Shown one piece after another: positions 36,310 to 44,248 of a DNA stretch of 64,000 nucleotides. How positions within the stretch are numbered: the stretch's first letter is position 1; each line of letters begins with the position of its first letter. Under the pieces are notes generated by a model. The model searched no databases and was not told where the DNA came from. It saw nothing but the letters and a program-made list of their open reading frames with translations. Location: NCBI GenBank assembly GCA_905221605.1, contig CAJNDS010001779.1, forward strand, positions 652,146 to 716,145, given 5' to 3'. The position numbers were made by a program, and so were the translations under genes. This stretch comes from Symbiodinium natans (Eukaryota; Sar; Dinophyceae; Suessiales; Symbiodiniaceae).

Positions 36310-37069
36310 TAGGGTTTAGGACAGACCCGACCTCAGGTAAGGGTTGATAGACATCATTTGCCGCTTCTTCAGCTGCTGAGGTCCTGGATGATTTACCATC
36401 CACCCACCCCACACATTTAGGCTGAAGGTCCCCTCCGCCCCCCCCCCGGCCCCCCCAATCGCGTGCGCAACTGACACACGCGGAGCTATGGATGCGAAGC
36501 GACCATGCATTCGGAGGTTGCGCGAGATTATGGACACTTCCTTGGTGTGTCTATTCTAGTATCTGCCTTGCTGAAAGAGAGTGTTGGACACCAAAAAGGA
36601 TGCCAAAAACATGTCTCGACGAGAACGTGCGCGCTGATGCTGCACCCTCCGTGTGATACCTGTTCGACCCATATGCCCATATCGTCAATCTGCTTGTGCA
36701 TGTCAACATCGTCAATACCAATCGCTTCGGAAAGCATCAATCAGGTGCATGTGGCGAAACATTAACATTGGGAGCAAAAGAGGAAGAACTAGACGAAGCA
36801 GCTGGTCTCCATGAGGGTTCATTGGGATGACTCGAGGAAAGGATGCCGAACCCAAGCAATTACGTCCAATCCCACAACCTCGGGCTTCTTTCTGCCTTTC
36901 ATGCTCCTCCATTGGCAACCGTGCTCCGCCTTTGTGTACAGGGTCCCAAGAACGTCTGCTTTGTGCATTCCGCGGCTTTTTCTTCACTGCTTCTGCGTTT
37001 TGTCGCCTTCGTAGGAGTTTCGGGTTGAAGGTGATTTGCTGTGAGACTTGGGGGCTCATACATGCCATG
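36310..37069. other. Unique intron-like segment, no telomere-type repeats
   Basis: About 0.75 kb between two gene B exons that lacks the TTTAGGG repeats filling other introns. A minus-strand frame continues from the exon at 37070 through to 36712, and a plus-strand frame runs 36505-36765; neither has a recognisable domain. It may be retained intron, a degraded insertion or part of another gene. Confidence 0.4.
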
Positions 37070-37180
37070 ACAAGCGGCGTGGACACGCCGCTGATGGTGA
37101 CCTCCCAGTAGTACATGAAGCCCAGCGTGTTGACGATCGACATCGCCACGCAGAGCACCACCTGGTAGTCGTGAACGACT
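37070..37180 (-). CDS. Gene B exon immediately downstream of the viral insertion
   Basis: Reads VVLCVAM then VNTLGFMYYWEVTISGVS. The 'G-x-M-x-x-W-x-[VI]-x-[IL]-x-x-[VI]-S' pattern marks the sterol-sensing-like second permease domain of Patched/NPC1 proteins. A GC donor at GTCCAC|GCCGCT would join it in phase to the IYVLICVGLAVDY exon. A start near 37180 is a guess from homology. The viral element's left end lies at 37310, about 130 bp upstream in the same intron. Confidence 0.7.
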
Positions 37181-37304
37181 CCGCGCCACACATGGGGAGG
37201 TGTACGATAATAGGGGACCCCCAAAGAGAAAGATCCCCAAAGAGTAGGGTTGCCTGATAACAAGGACCCCAAGAAAATATATACCCCTACTATCGTAAAC
37301 CGCC

Positions 37305-37309
37305 ATATC
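37305..37309. repeat. Target-site duplication, left copy (ATATC)
   Basis: ATATC directly outside the left inverted repeat is repeated at 58107-58111 directly outside the right one. Five- to six-base duplications are expected for integration by an rve/DDE integrase such as that encoded at 39114-40025. Confidence 0.85.
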
Positions 37310-37383
37310 AGTTAGGATTGCTGATGCCTGTCGGCATACTACGTACGCTCAGCCCCCCTCCGACCAAAACAAACAAAAAACTC

Positions 37384-37420
37384 CTTGATACATTGAATAA
37401 TTTAAATTGAATGTATCAAG
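37384..37420. terminator. Hairpin at 3-prime end of left TIR gene
   Basis: Arms CTTGATACATT / AATGTATCAAG around an AT-rich loop, six bases beyond the stop codon of the TIR gene. It is duplicated at 57995-58031. It may act in transcript 3-prime-end formation or as an integrase/terminal-protein recognition site. Confidence 0.6.
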
Positions 37421-37425
37421 CAGTA

Positions 37426-37857
37426 CTATCCCCGCCTTCGTTGTGCCAATTCAAGGTGTCTTGGTGTTCCATAATGCGATGTCCTTGTCTTCTTACTTAA
37501 CCAAATTCTACAAGTCTCGCACCAAAATTTATTTTTCGCATCTTCCACATCAGACTCCTCCCCTTCTTCTAATTTTAAATAGTGTTGGTGTCTCATAGTT
37601 TTTGTATGTCTCTGGTATTGGTCTTTGACTACATACATTTCGCATAAGACACACCAAGTCTTTTCTCTTTTCTTGTCTAATATGTCTTCTCGCTTCTTCT
37701 CGTAGTACCTTTGGCATTTCTCCCTCGCCTTTTCTGGGTTGTCCTGCTGACTTTTTCTACAAGCATCCGAGCACGGGATACAAACTCGGCGCCCCTCCTT
37801 GAATTCAACTTCCTCCTTCTCTTTCCTACATCTGCTACATCGTTTGACCGTTTCCAT
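37426..37857 (-). CDS. TIR-encoded zinc-finger protein, left copy
   Basis: 143 residues, identical in predicted sequence to the right-TIR copy. The N-terminus has a zinc ribbon (CSRC near residue 8, CIPC near 26-29). A basic KEK-type linker follows, then a C2H2-like finger CVLCEMYVVKDQYQRHTKTM with a following RHQHYL (about residues 69-93) and a second finger CETCRIWLSKKTRTSHYG..RH (about 112-135). The start is the ATG giving METVKRC. An in-frame upstream ATG (37911) lies beyond the promoter-like motif and is less likely. Presumably DNA- or RNA-binding; function unknown. The same modular parts recur in five other genes of this element. Confidence 0.85.
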   Translation of the reverse strand: METVKRCSRCRKEKEEVEFKEGRRVCIPCSDACRKSQQDNPEKAREKCQRYYEKKREDILDKKREKTWCVLCEMYVVKDQYQRHTKTMRHQHYLKLEEGEESDVEDAKNKFWCETCRIWLSKKTRTSHYGTPRHLELAQRRRG

Positions 37858-37874
37858 ACTACTACTAAATATGA

Positions 37875-37889
37875 GTATTCCTTTAAATG
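37875..37889 (-). promoter_or_regulatory. TTTAAAGGAATA motif upstream of TIR gene (left)
   Basis: Minus-strand ACATTTAAAGGAATACT, about 20-30 bases before the start codon. The same core precedes six other genes of the element (see the finding on this motif). Confidence 0.5.
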
Positions 37890-38015
37890 TTTTCCCGAAG
37901 GGCGTGGCCATGTTTGTTCATTTTATCAAAATATTTGTATCATATCCCAAAGGGCGAGGTTAGGTAGATAGAACTTATGGTAAATTTAGGGTTTCGGGGC
38001 TTGGGGCAGTAGATC

Positions 38016-38042
38016 ATACAACATATTTTTATTATGTTGTAT
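38016..38042. terminator. Hairpin after 38046-38603 gene
   Basis: Arms ATACAACATA / TATGTTGTAT, just beyond the stop codon of the minus-strand zinc-finger gene. Gene-end hairpins of this kind occur throughout the element. Confidence 0.6.
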
Positions 38043-38045
38043 CAA

Positions 38046-38603
38046 TTACTGGATTTCATCAAGGGGTTGTAGTGATTCAAGATATTCTAGGTGTTTAAAC
38101 GTTCGTGTTGATTTCTCCTCTCTCTTTCTGATTGCTTCTATATGTATCTGTTGTTCTACGTGTTTCTTCCAAGCCCAACACATCATGGAACATTTACAAG
38201 CATAGCAGTAAAACACTTTCTTACCATCTACTACCTTCATTTCATCAGGTTCGGGTAGTGCTTCCGTGTCAGGATTTAGTTGTCTTGCCAAGTTATCCTG
38301 ATGAAACTTGGATTTTTCGTGTTGATATTTCTTATATTTCTTGATGTCGTAGTTACATACAGGACATGTAATAACGATGTCCTTGACTGTCTCTCTGTAT
38401 CTTGCATTTTTTTCTTTGTATTTTTCAGGGTTGTCTCGTCGGTCTTCAGCCTTATATCTCCTACCCCTTTCATTTTCTTGGTCCAAGTGTTGTTGCCTGT
38501 ACTCCTTTTGGTAGTTGTAGCACTTCAAACACTGTGATTTGTGGAACTCATTGATTTCCTTTGTCTTTTTACATTTTGAACATGTTTTCGTTTCAGTCTC
38601 CAT
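38046..38603 (-). CDS. Zinc-finger protein, paralogue of the TIR gene
   Basis: 185 residues. N-terminal zinc ribbon (CSKCKKTKEINEF, then CLKC), a basic linker containing RDNPEKYKEKNARY that matches the TIR protein's linker, a C2H2-like finger CPVCNYDIKKY..QHEKSKFHQD (about residues 80-105), and a last finger CYACKCSMMCWAWKKHVEQQ (about 133-155). Domain order is the same as in the 143-residue TIR protein, so the two are paralogues. Nucleic-acid binding is likely; the role is unknown. The upstream region is a near-exact copy of the polymerase-gene promoter region. Confidence 0.8.
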   Translation of the reverse strand: METETKTCSKCKKTKEINEFHKSQCLKCYNYQKEYRQQHLDQENERGRRYKAEDRRDNPEKYKEKNARYRETVKDIVITCPVCNYDIKKYKKYQHEKSKFHQDNLARQLNPDTEALPEPDEMKVVDGKKVFYCYACKCSMMCWAWKKHVEQQIHIEAIRKREEKSTRTFKHLEYLESLQPLDEIQ

Positions 38604-38621
38604 ACTCTAATATATATAGTC

Positions 38622-38638
38622 GTCATTTCTTTAAATAC
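38622..38638 (-). promoter_or_regulatory. TATTTAAAGAAATGAC motif
   Basis: Minus-strand GTATTTAAAGAAATGAC about 20-35 bases before the ATG at 38603. About 35 bases around it are identical to the region upstream of the polymerase-helicase gene (44140-44175), so the promoter itself is duplicated. Confidence 0.55.
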
Positions 38639-38659
38639 TTTCTTCCTTGAATGGTTCAA

Positions 38660-38820
38660 ACCCGTGAGGGTTAAACCCCCTAGGGTTAGCTTTCAAACCC
38701 CTAGGGTTAGCTTTCAAACCCCTAGGGTTAGCTTTCAAACCCCCTAGGGTTAGCTTTCAAACCCCCTAGGGTTAGCTTTCAAACCCCCTAGGGTTAAACC
38801 CCCTAAGGTTTAGGTTTCAA
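38660..38820. repeat. 22-23-bp tandem repeats within the viral element
   Basis: About seven copies of a unit containing CCCCTAGGGTTAGCTTTCAA. The CCTAGGG core is palindromic. It lies in the noncoding gap between the zinc-finger gene and the integrase. Confidence 0.9.
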
Positions 38821-38832
38821 CCCCTCAGACAG

Positions 38833-39030
38833 AGTTTGCCCACAAACTCCTAAAGTTTGCCCACAAACTCCCAGAGTTTACCCATAAACTCCCAGAGTTT
38901 GCCCACAAACTCCTAGAGTTTGCCCATCCTAAAGTTTGCCCACAAACTCCCAGAGTTTGCCCACAAACTCCCAGAGTTTGCCCACAAACTCCCAGAGTTT
39001 GCCCATAAACTCCCAGAGTTTGCTCAGAAG
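38833..39030. repeat. 21-bp tandem repeats within the viral element
   Basis: About nine copies of a unit reading AGTTTGCCCACAAACTCCCA with minor changes. Each unit contains an inverted AGTTTG..CAAACT, so the array can form a series of small hairpins. The minus-strand frame (SLWANSGSLW) is a repeat product. Possible replication or packaging signal, or simple expansion. Confidence 0.85.
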
Positions 39031-39084
39031 CAAACACACAAAACAAAACAAGTAAAAATACAAAATACAAATAAATAAAAATAA

Positions 39085-39117
39085 TTAATACAATATTTTT
39101 AGGTCTTATTGTATTAA
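39085..39117. terminator. Hairpin at integrase 3-prime end
   Basis: Arms TTAATACAAT / ATTGTATTAA, with the right arm overlapping the integrase stop codon. Confidence 0.6.
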
Positions 39118-40025
39118 ATTTTTAATAACTCAAAACGTAGATAAGCACGGCTCATACCCTCTACATAATAATATTTTTGACCTTGTTTCTCTTCTAATTT
39201 TTCAACTGTATATACATTCTTAGACCAATTGCCGACCCTTTCTTTTTCATTGGGCTTTCTCTTCCTAAATATTTTAACCTCGTCTCCCTTATCCAAGTCA
39301 GGATATACTGTATTTTGTTTAGCTTTTTTTGCTAAATTCAATTTGACTGTTAACTCATTTGAAGGCTTTCTCGCCTCTTTTGGTGTCATTTCGGTGGCAG
39401 AATGTTTCATAACATTGTTATATGTCAGTAGTATTTCATATATATAATCTATCCACTGAATATTTTGTTTACCTTTCTTTTCATCTGCTTCAACCCTCAA
39501 ATACAACAAATCTTTAAATGTCCGTATCGCCCTCTCGCTAAAGTTGGGGTGTGCTCTTGTTATGTGGTGTTGTATGTTCTGCTCTTTAAAATATGTTTGT
39601 ATAGATTCCTTGCTCAGTGCTCCTTCGTCATCTGTATAAACGACCTTTGGAATCTTACCCATTTTGTTTAAAGATTCTATAATACCACTGGCTAAATCTT
39701 CTTCTGTTTTACCCTTAATAGGTACAACATGCATGAACTTATCAAACACATCAATCGTTAACATTCCCACTTTAAATTTTTGGTTCTCCATATCATTAAT
39801 AAAAAATAAGTCTATTTGATACTCATATGCCGAGTGAGGAGCCACAAAACTGTTTCTGCCTGTTGGTCTTCGCTTTTGCTCTACGTTCTTTCTAAAGAAC
39901 TCATTGATATCATCAGCTGTTATACTTTTATCCTTCCTTTTTGCTTCTTGTAGTGTACGAGCCCTACTGCCGAAACCGCTCCTATCAAAATACACCTCAC
40001 TAATAATATCTTGTTTAGAACTCAT
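39114..40025 (-). CDS. Retroviral-type (rve/DDE) integrase
   Basis: About 303 residues from the ATG giving MSSKQDIISEVYFDRSGFG; the longer frame from 40100 begins with low-complexity I/K codons overlapping the polymerase stop and is unlikely. The RNase-H-fold catalytic triad is visible: D in YQIDLFFIND, D in VVYTDDEGAL and E in NFSERAIRTFKD. A C-terminal basic region, KIFRKRKPNEKERVGNWSKN, and a small beta domain ending YYVEG..YLRFELLKI resemble the chromo/SH3-like tail of Polinton integrases. It would insert linear viral DNA with a short target duplication, consistent with the ATATC repeats. Confidence 0.93.
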   Translation of the reverse strand: MSSKQDIISEVYFDRSGFGSRARTLQEAKRKDKSITADDINEFFRKNVEQKRRPTGRNSFVAPHSAYEYQIDLFFINDMENQKFKVGMLTIDVFDKFMHVVPIKGKTEEDLASGIIESLNKMGKIPKVVYTDDEGALSKESIQTYFKEQNIQHHITRAHPNFSERAIRTFKDLLYLRVEADEKKGKQNIQWIDYIYEILLTYNNVMKHSATEMTPKEARKPSNELTVKLNLAKKAKQNTVYPDLDKGDEVKIFRKRKPNEKERVGNWSKNVYTVEKLEEKQGQKYYYVEGMSRAYLRFELLKI

Positions 40026-40096
40026 TATAATAAACAAGATATTATAAATTATTAAGATAATCATTTTTATTAAGATAATCGTTTTTATTATGATAA

Positions 40097-43000
40097 TCAT
40101 TTAGAACTGCAGTTGCAGTAGGAACAGAATGCAGTTAGATTATCTTTAACATGTGGCATCTCATTATTTAAACGCTGGGCTGTTAGATTACTCACCACCT
40201 CCCCGCATTTAATACCAAACTCAAACCCACAACCACATTTGTTACATCTGCTGTTCATCCTATCATAGAGCCACTTGACATCAATATAATCGGCATCATC
40301 TACAGTCCTACCTGCCTTCAGGTCTTGTATCTTGTAGCGCTTAACCTTGTTATCTATGTATCGCATTAGGGTGGTCTCGTTTAGTTCATTATCATTCTCC
40401 ACCGATTTGTAGAACATAACTTTATTAATATCTGTACAACGTGTGATGCTCGTACACAGCCACTCTCGCGTTATTAAGTGTTGCTTCTGCCACTCGTGTA
40501 TAGTGATAGATTTATCAACCGAGGCACCTTGTGACGAATGACAGGTGGCACAGTAAGCATATCTAAAATGCTCATCTAATGTAGATATACTGGTGTTGTA
40601 TAACTGATTGGTTTTTATGTTCTGTAGCACAACCCCTTCTGCTCCGATGCTCTTAATCTGATACTTAAAGTTGACATTAAAGGTCGTCCCCCCTTCCTTC
40701 TTATACTTTCTGCATATCATGTGCTCACCCACTTCATACTTCAGCTTCTTGCCTAGGTTCTTTCGTATCGTGTTTGATACATATAAGCACCGTTTATTCG
40801 TATATGCTATGTTGTGTTCGGATGCCATCATATCGTCAGTTGTTTCAAAGTGTTTCTCCACAATCTGCTCAATGGGCAGTTTGTGTTTCCAGATATCATC
40901 ATATATATGCTTAAGTTTTATTTTGTCGCTCCTCTTCTTAAGTCGCTTTGATATTTTAAGATAAATCCGGTATTTAAATATTTGGTTAATGCATTCGTTC
41001 AGATATGTCTCGTGGTCTCGTGTGTTGGTTATATCCTTTATTGGTGGCAGTTGTTTCCCGTCGGAGGTGGCGATGATGATTTTATCTTTGGCGTGTTTCT
41101 TAACGAACTCCCTTATCTTATTTAATACATACATCCCTCCCATACCAACCTCGTCAAACACTATGCAGTTATACTTACTATGGTCAAACGCTTCCATTTT
41201 ATCGCCCTTCTCCACAGGTATGGCAAAGAACTTATTATTAGTTGTGGCATCGGTTTGGGTGTTTTGTAGCAGTTGGTTGGTTGGACACACAAACAGCACA
41301 TTATAACCTAAATTCCTCATGTACTCGCCTATGTAGCTCTTACCGGAACCAGCATAACGAGCCTTTATTATAATAGGATTCTGCTCCACTATTTGCCGAC
41401 ATATCGCCTGAGTATCCCACTCATCTTCTATCATTACCCTTTCGTTCTCGTAGGTCGGTATTTCCACCAGCTCGTTGGGTTTCATTTCGTAATCGTCGGT
41501 TGGGGCTACAAACAGCTTTCCTTTCTCAACTCTCCAGCCACCGATGTCCTTTGAGAAGTTAAGTAGTTTCTTAGCCTTTTTTAAGTCGGCGGTCTTTATC
41601 AGAAAGGCATCGGTCTTAACATAATTGACCTGAACCACTGCCTCCACCAACTTGTAGTAATCCTCATACATCCTAAAGTTATGTATCTGTAAAAGCAGTT
41701 CCTTAATGTATTTAAACCCGTTTGTTAGATTGGCTGTGTCGCTTACAGTTAATGTGTAGTATTTTGCGTCGGTTTCCTTCTCTACAGTTTCAAACCCATC
41801 CTCTCCATCTAACTCCTCATAATGTCCGCTGATTTTATTAATCCTTCCTCCGTGGATGGTTTGATGATATAAAGCCTCGCTGAAGGTATCAAACACGAGG
41901 CTTTTCTGTGCCTTGTTCGTCCCCTTCTCCAGCAGTCCTATGTTAACATTAGCAATCAGTTTTTTAACCTTGTTGTCTTCTATCTGTTTGTGTGATATGG
42001 TGGTATCCCACAGTTTCTCGGTGATGCTTTTATAATTGACTTTGTGTGTGTGTGAGGGGCGCTTGTAGTACAAAATCTCGCATTTTCCACGAAAGTGTTT
42101 TAGAAACATACCGTACATTAACAGATAGGGTTTGTTAAAGAACATCTTAGCCTCACCAGTAGCCCTCACAAGATAAAGAGTCAAATCATTAAAATCATGT
42201 TTATCATAAGGCTTCCAGATATCAAACTCGCAGAACACGGGCACTTCAACAATCTGGTTATAAGCCCACATGTAAGCCTTTCTCCTGTCAATCTCTACAC
42301 AGTTCTCGCGAAATAGATAGTAGGTTTTTATATCACTCTCTAGGTCACTATCATAAGGCTTCCAGATATCAAACTCGCAGAACACGGGCACTTCAACAAT
42401 CTGGTTATAAGCCCACGTGTAAGCCTTTCTCCTGTCAATCTCTACACAGTTCTCGCGAAATAGATAGTAGGTTTTTATATCACTCTCTAGGTCACTATTA
42501 TAATAAATCTGTGGTATTCTGCCACACGGTGCTATCGTGTGGCACTGCTTAAAGATCTCCATATCGGATTCATTATAATAGGATTTATGCAGTGGGTTAA
42601 ACAGCGCCTGATTGAAATCATACATCGCCCTTGACATGTTATTATAAGTCTGTTCGGCTTCTACTGTTATGCTTCCGTCTATTGAGTCCTTAATCAGGTT
42701 CTGAGTCTTTACTTTATACGATATGGTTTTATACTGCTTCTTTGATACCTTCACCTTGAATCTGAAATTAAGCTCCGAAACCACACCAGCAGTAAATTTA
42801 ATGTATGGTTCGTATCCTGCCTGTTTGCTTTGATAGTATAGCTCTGCTAGGTTGTTTCTTCTGTATATCATCGTGTACTCATCGTGGTCGGTGTGCTTGT
42901 GGATATCGTCTATGCTGTTAATCATCCTGCATTCCACAGGAGCATCGCGCTCGTTTATGTGGTAGTCGCTTGGAGCCTTAACGTTTATGTCGTGCTCTCG

Positions 43001-44110
43001 CTCTACCGGCATTAACCGTCTCAGCTTTTTAAGATCTGTATTTATAGTATAAATATGGTCGTTCTTCACTAGAGCATAGAAGGTTTTATAATTATGGTCT
43101 CGTTTAGGCGGGTCGTATGAAAAAATTAGGTTCTCCATATAGTCATATATCCGAGCAGTTATGCGATACTCTCTAAACACCTTGGACATATCCTCTATAG
43201 ATGCTCCTACTTTTTTGAATTCGTCCTCTGTGGTTCCTATCAGGTTAAGCACAGTCTCTCTGGTCATCTGTTGCTTTCTCTTCTCGCCCATAAGGCTGTC
43301 CTTATAAAAGTCAGTCAGAGTATTTATCCAGCACTCGTGTTTAACATAGTGCTTAACCCTTATGGCTTCGGCGAAGGTTTCATATTCGGGGTCCAGTTCT
43401 GTTTCTATGAACCTGTGATATATGCCTATGTTATCGGAGTTGCGCAGTTTCCTCTTTTTGGGGTCGTACTCCTCACCGTTGCCATCTACTACAGTTGCAC
43501 TGTAGATCTTTATGGCATCTAATCCATACCCCATAAACGTGCCGAGGAGCCCAAGCATGTCTTTATCTTGTTCTAACACTCTCACTATTTTGTTAAACTT
43601 GTCTCTGTCGTCTTTTTTTATTATCCTTTTCCTAACCTCTTCCTCTATGTCCTTGGTTGTCTTTACATTAGCCACCTTGGGCTCTGTAAAGAATGGATAT
43701 AAGGGGTCACCCCTACTGTCTCTAAATGACGGTTTCATTCTGTTCTTTTCGCGCTCATAGCTAAAGAACATAACCTCAAGCGAGTAGGTCCTTTGGGCGG
43801 TTCTCTTTCTCTTTTCGGTGTTCTCCTTCTTACTGGCTTCCATTCTTTCCCCTAATGGCTTTTTTGACTCGTGTCTCTCCACCAGCTTCTCATAGTTTGC
43901 CCTCGCCCGTTCTTTGTCCTTCTGGGTGGTAGCCGTTACCAGCTCGTTTATCATCTTAGACGCGGTGCTGACCTGCGCTATCTTACGGTCCTCATAGAGT
44001 TCTATTACATCTCTGACCTTTTGCTTGGTTGTCGGTGTTAATCTGTTTCGATTTGCCCTCAGCGTTCCCTCTAATGCTTTTATGTTTCTTTGGATAGATT
44101 TGCGTGTCAT
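40097..44110 (-). CDS. Family-B-polymerase-like / SF1 helicase fusion, with internal duplication
   Basis: 1,337 residues. The middle shows polymerase motifs: motif A-like EIDRRKAYTWAY, motif B-like KKLIANVNIGLLEKG (about residue 715) and motif C-like NYVKTDAFLI (about 832), in which the usual first aspartate of DTD is lysine. The C-terminal third is an SF1 helicase: Walker A AGSGKS (about 921), Walker B IVFDEVGMGG (about 983), ATSDGKQLPPI (about 1021), CHSSQGAS (about 1188) and SITRCTD (about 1223). A zinc finger CNKCGCGF..CSYCNC ends the protein. A 49-residue tandem duplication (about 539-587 and 588-636) repeats motif A and probably disables the polymerase. A replication protein; the polymerase assignment is by motif pattern, the helicase is firm. 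Confidence 0.8.
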   Translation of the reverse strand: MTRKSIQRNIKALEGTLRANRNRLTPTTKQKVRDVIELYEDRKIAQVSTASKMINELVTATTQKDKERARANYEKLVERHESKKPLGERMEASKKENTEKRKRTAQRTYSLEVMFFSYEREKNRMKPSFRDSRGDPLYPFFTEPKVANVKTTKDIEEEVRKRIIKKDDRDKFNKIVRVLEQDKDMLGLLGTFMGYGLDAIKIYSATVVDGNGEEYDPKKRKLRNSDNIGIYHRFIETELDPEYETFAEAIRVKHYVKHECWINTLTDFYKDSLMGEKRKQQMTRETVLNLIGTTEDEFKKVGASIEDMSKVFREYRITARIYDYMENLIFSYDPPKRDHNYKTFYALVKNDHIYTINTDLKKLRRLMPVEREHDINVKAPSDYHINERDAPVECRMINSIDDIHKHTDHDEYTMIYRRNNLAELYYQSKQAGYEPYIKFTAGVVSELNFRFKVKVSKKQYKTISYKVKTQNLIKDSIDGSITVEAEQTYNNMSRAMYDFNQALFNPLHKSYYNESDMEIFKQCHTIAPCGRIPQIYYNSDLESDIKTYYLFRENCVEIDRRKAYTWAYNQIVEVPVFCEFDIWKPYDSDLESDIKTYYLFRENCVEIDRRKAYMWAYNQIVEVPVFCEFDIWKPYDKHDFNDLTLYLVRATGEAKMFFNKPYLLMYGMFLKHFRGKCEILYYKRPSHTHKVNYKSITEKLWDTTISHKQIEDNKVKKLIANVNIGLLEKGTNKAQKSLVFDTFSEALYHQTIHGGRINKISGHYEELDGEDGFETVEKETDAKYYTLTVSDTANLTNGFKYIKELLLQIHNFRMYEDYYKLVEAVVQVNYVKTDAFLIKTADLKKAKKLLNFSKDIGGWRVEKGKLFVAPTDDYEMKPNELVEIPTYENERVMIEDEWDTQAICRQIVEQNPIIIKARYAGSGKSYIGEYMRNLGYNVLFVCPTNQLLQNTQTDATTNNKFFAIPVEKGDKMEAFDHSKYNCIVFDEVGMGGMYVLNKIREFVKKHAKDKIIIATSDGKQLPPIKDITNTRDHETYLNECINQIFKYRIYLKISKRLKKRSDKIKLKHIYDDIWKHKLPIEQIVEKHFETTDDMMASEHNIAYTNKRCLYVSNTIRKNLGKKLKYEVGEHMICRKYKKEGGTTFNVNFKYQIKSIGAEGVVLQNIKTNQLYNTSISTLDEHFRYAYCATCHSSQGASVDKSITIHEWQKQHLITREWLCTSITRCTDINKVMFYKSVENDNELNETTLMRYIDNKVKRYKIQDLKAGRTVDDADYIDVKWLYDRMNSRCNKCGCGFEFGIKCGEVVSNLTAQRLNNEMPHVKDNLTAFCSYCNCSSK
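42202..42495 (-). repeat. 147-bp in-frame tandem duplication in the polymerase palm
   Basis: Copies at about 42202-42348 and 42349-42495 differ at one base that I can see (CCCACATGTAAG against CCCACGTGTAAG; Met/Thr). Being a multiple of three it keeps the frame. It duplicates EIDRRKAY, the putative metal-binding motif A. Confidence 0.95.
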
Positions 44111-44118
44111 ACAGTAAA

Positions 44119-44125
44119 CTAGATT
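44119..44125 (-). promoter_or_regulatory. AATCTAG motif upstream of polymerase-helicase
   Basis: Minus-strand AATCTAG 8-15 bases before the ATG, one of a set of AATCTA(A/G) boxes. This gene also has the other motif (44140-44155). Confidence 0.45.
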
Positions 44126-44139
44126 ATAATTATATAGTT

Positions 44140-44155
44140 GTCATTTCTTTAAATA
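44140..44155 (-). promoter_or_regulatory. TATTTAAAGAAATGAC motif upstream of polymerase-helicase
   Basis: Minus-strand GTATTTAAAGAAATGAC, identical to the motif before the 185-residue zinc-finger gene, with the same neighbouring bases. Confidence 0.55.
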
Positions 44156-44218
44156 CTTTCTTCCTTGAATGGTTGCCCATACTTTCATTTTATATATCTC
44201 TCATTTCTGCGTTTAAGG

Positions 44219-44232
44219 TATTTAAAGGAATA
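44219..44232 (+). promoter_or_regulatory. TATTTAAAGGAATA motif upstream of 92-residue gene
   Basis: TATTTAAAGGAATA lies 17-30 bases before the ATG at 44249. It sits back-to-back with the motif of the divergent polymerase gene. Confidence 0.5.
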
Positions 44233-44248
44233 ACCTTTATTGAAAATA

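Larger units (their letters stand above)
1..37304. repeat. Host flank rich in interstitial telomere-type repeats
   Basis: The heptamer TTTAGGG or its complement CCCTAAA, perfect and degenerate (TTCAGGG, TTTGGGG, CCCTGAA), recurs throughout. Longer clean arrays lie near 1020-1180, 3200-3245, 6851-6945, 7095-7155, 11416-11497, 20545-20641, 21955-22094, 22335-22390, 26190-26265, 26375-26462, 30175-30240, 34370-34420, 35290-35370 and 35498-35582. Both orientations alternate over short distances, so this is interstitial, not a chromosome end. Between arrays lie short unique islands, several of which read as exons. Reading frames that run through the arrays are low-complexity artefacts. Confidence 0.95.
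37310..37857. repeat. Left terminal inverted repeat
   Basis: Pairs with 57558-58106. By eye I find one A/T-run length difference and one substitution over about 548 bp. Beyond this core, homology continues inward in diverged form to about 38010 (right side about 57410). The TIR contains the entire zinc-finger gene and its 3-prime hairpin. Confidence 0.95.

Noticed and set aside
38660-39030. CRISPR array
   Set aside because: Units are contiguous tandem repeats with no unique spacers and no cas genes; the context is eukaryotic and viral.
39114-40025. Retrovirus or LTR retrotransposon
   Set aside because: The rve integrase stands alone, with no gag, protease, reverse transcriptase or LTRs, and lies within a capsid-encoding DNA element.
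40026-40100. Longer integrase N-terminus (MIIIIKTIILIKM)
   Set aside because: Low-complexity codons from direct AT repeats that overlap the polymerase stop; the ATG at 40025 starts the recognisable protein.
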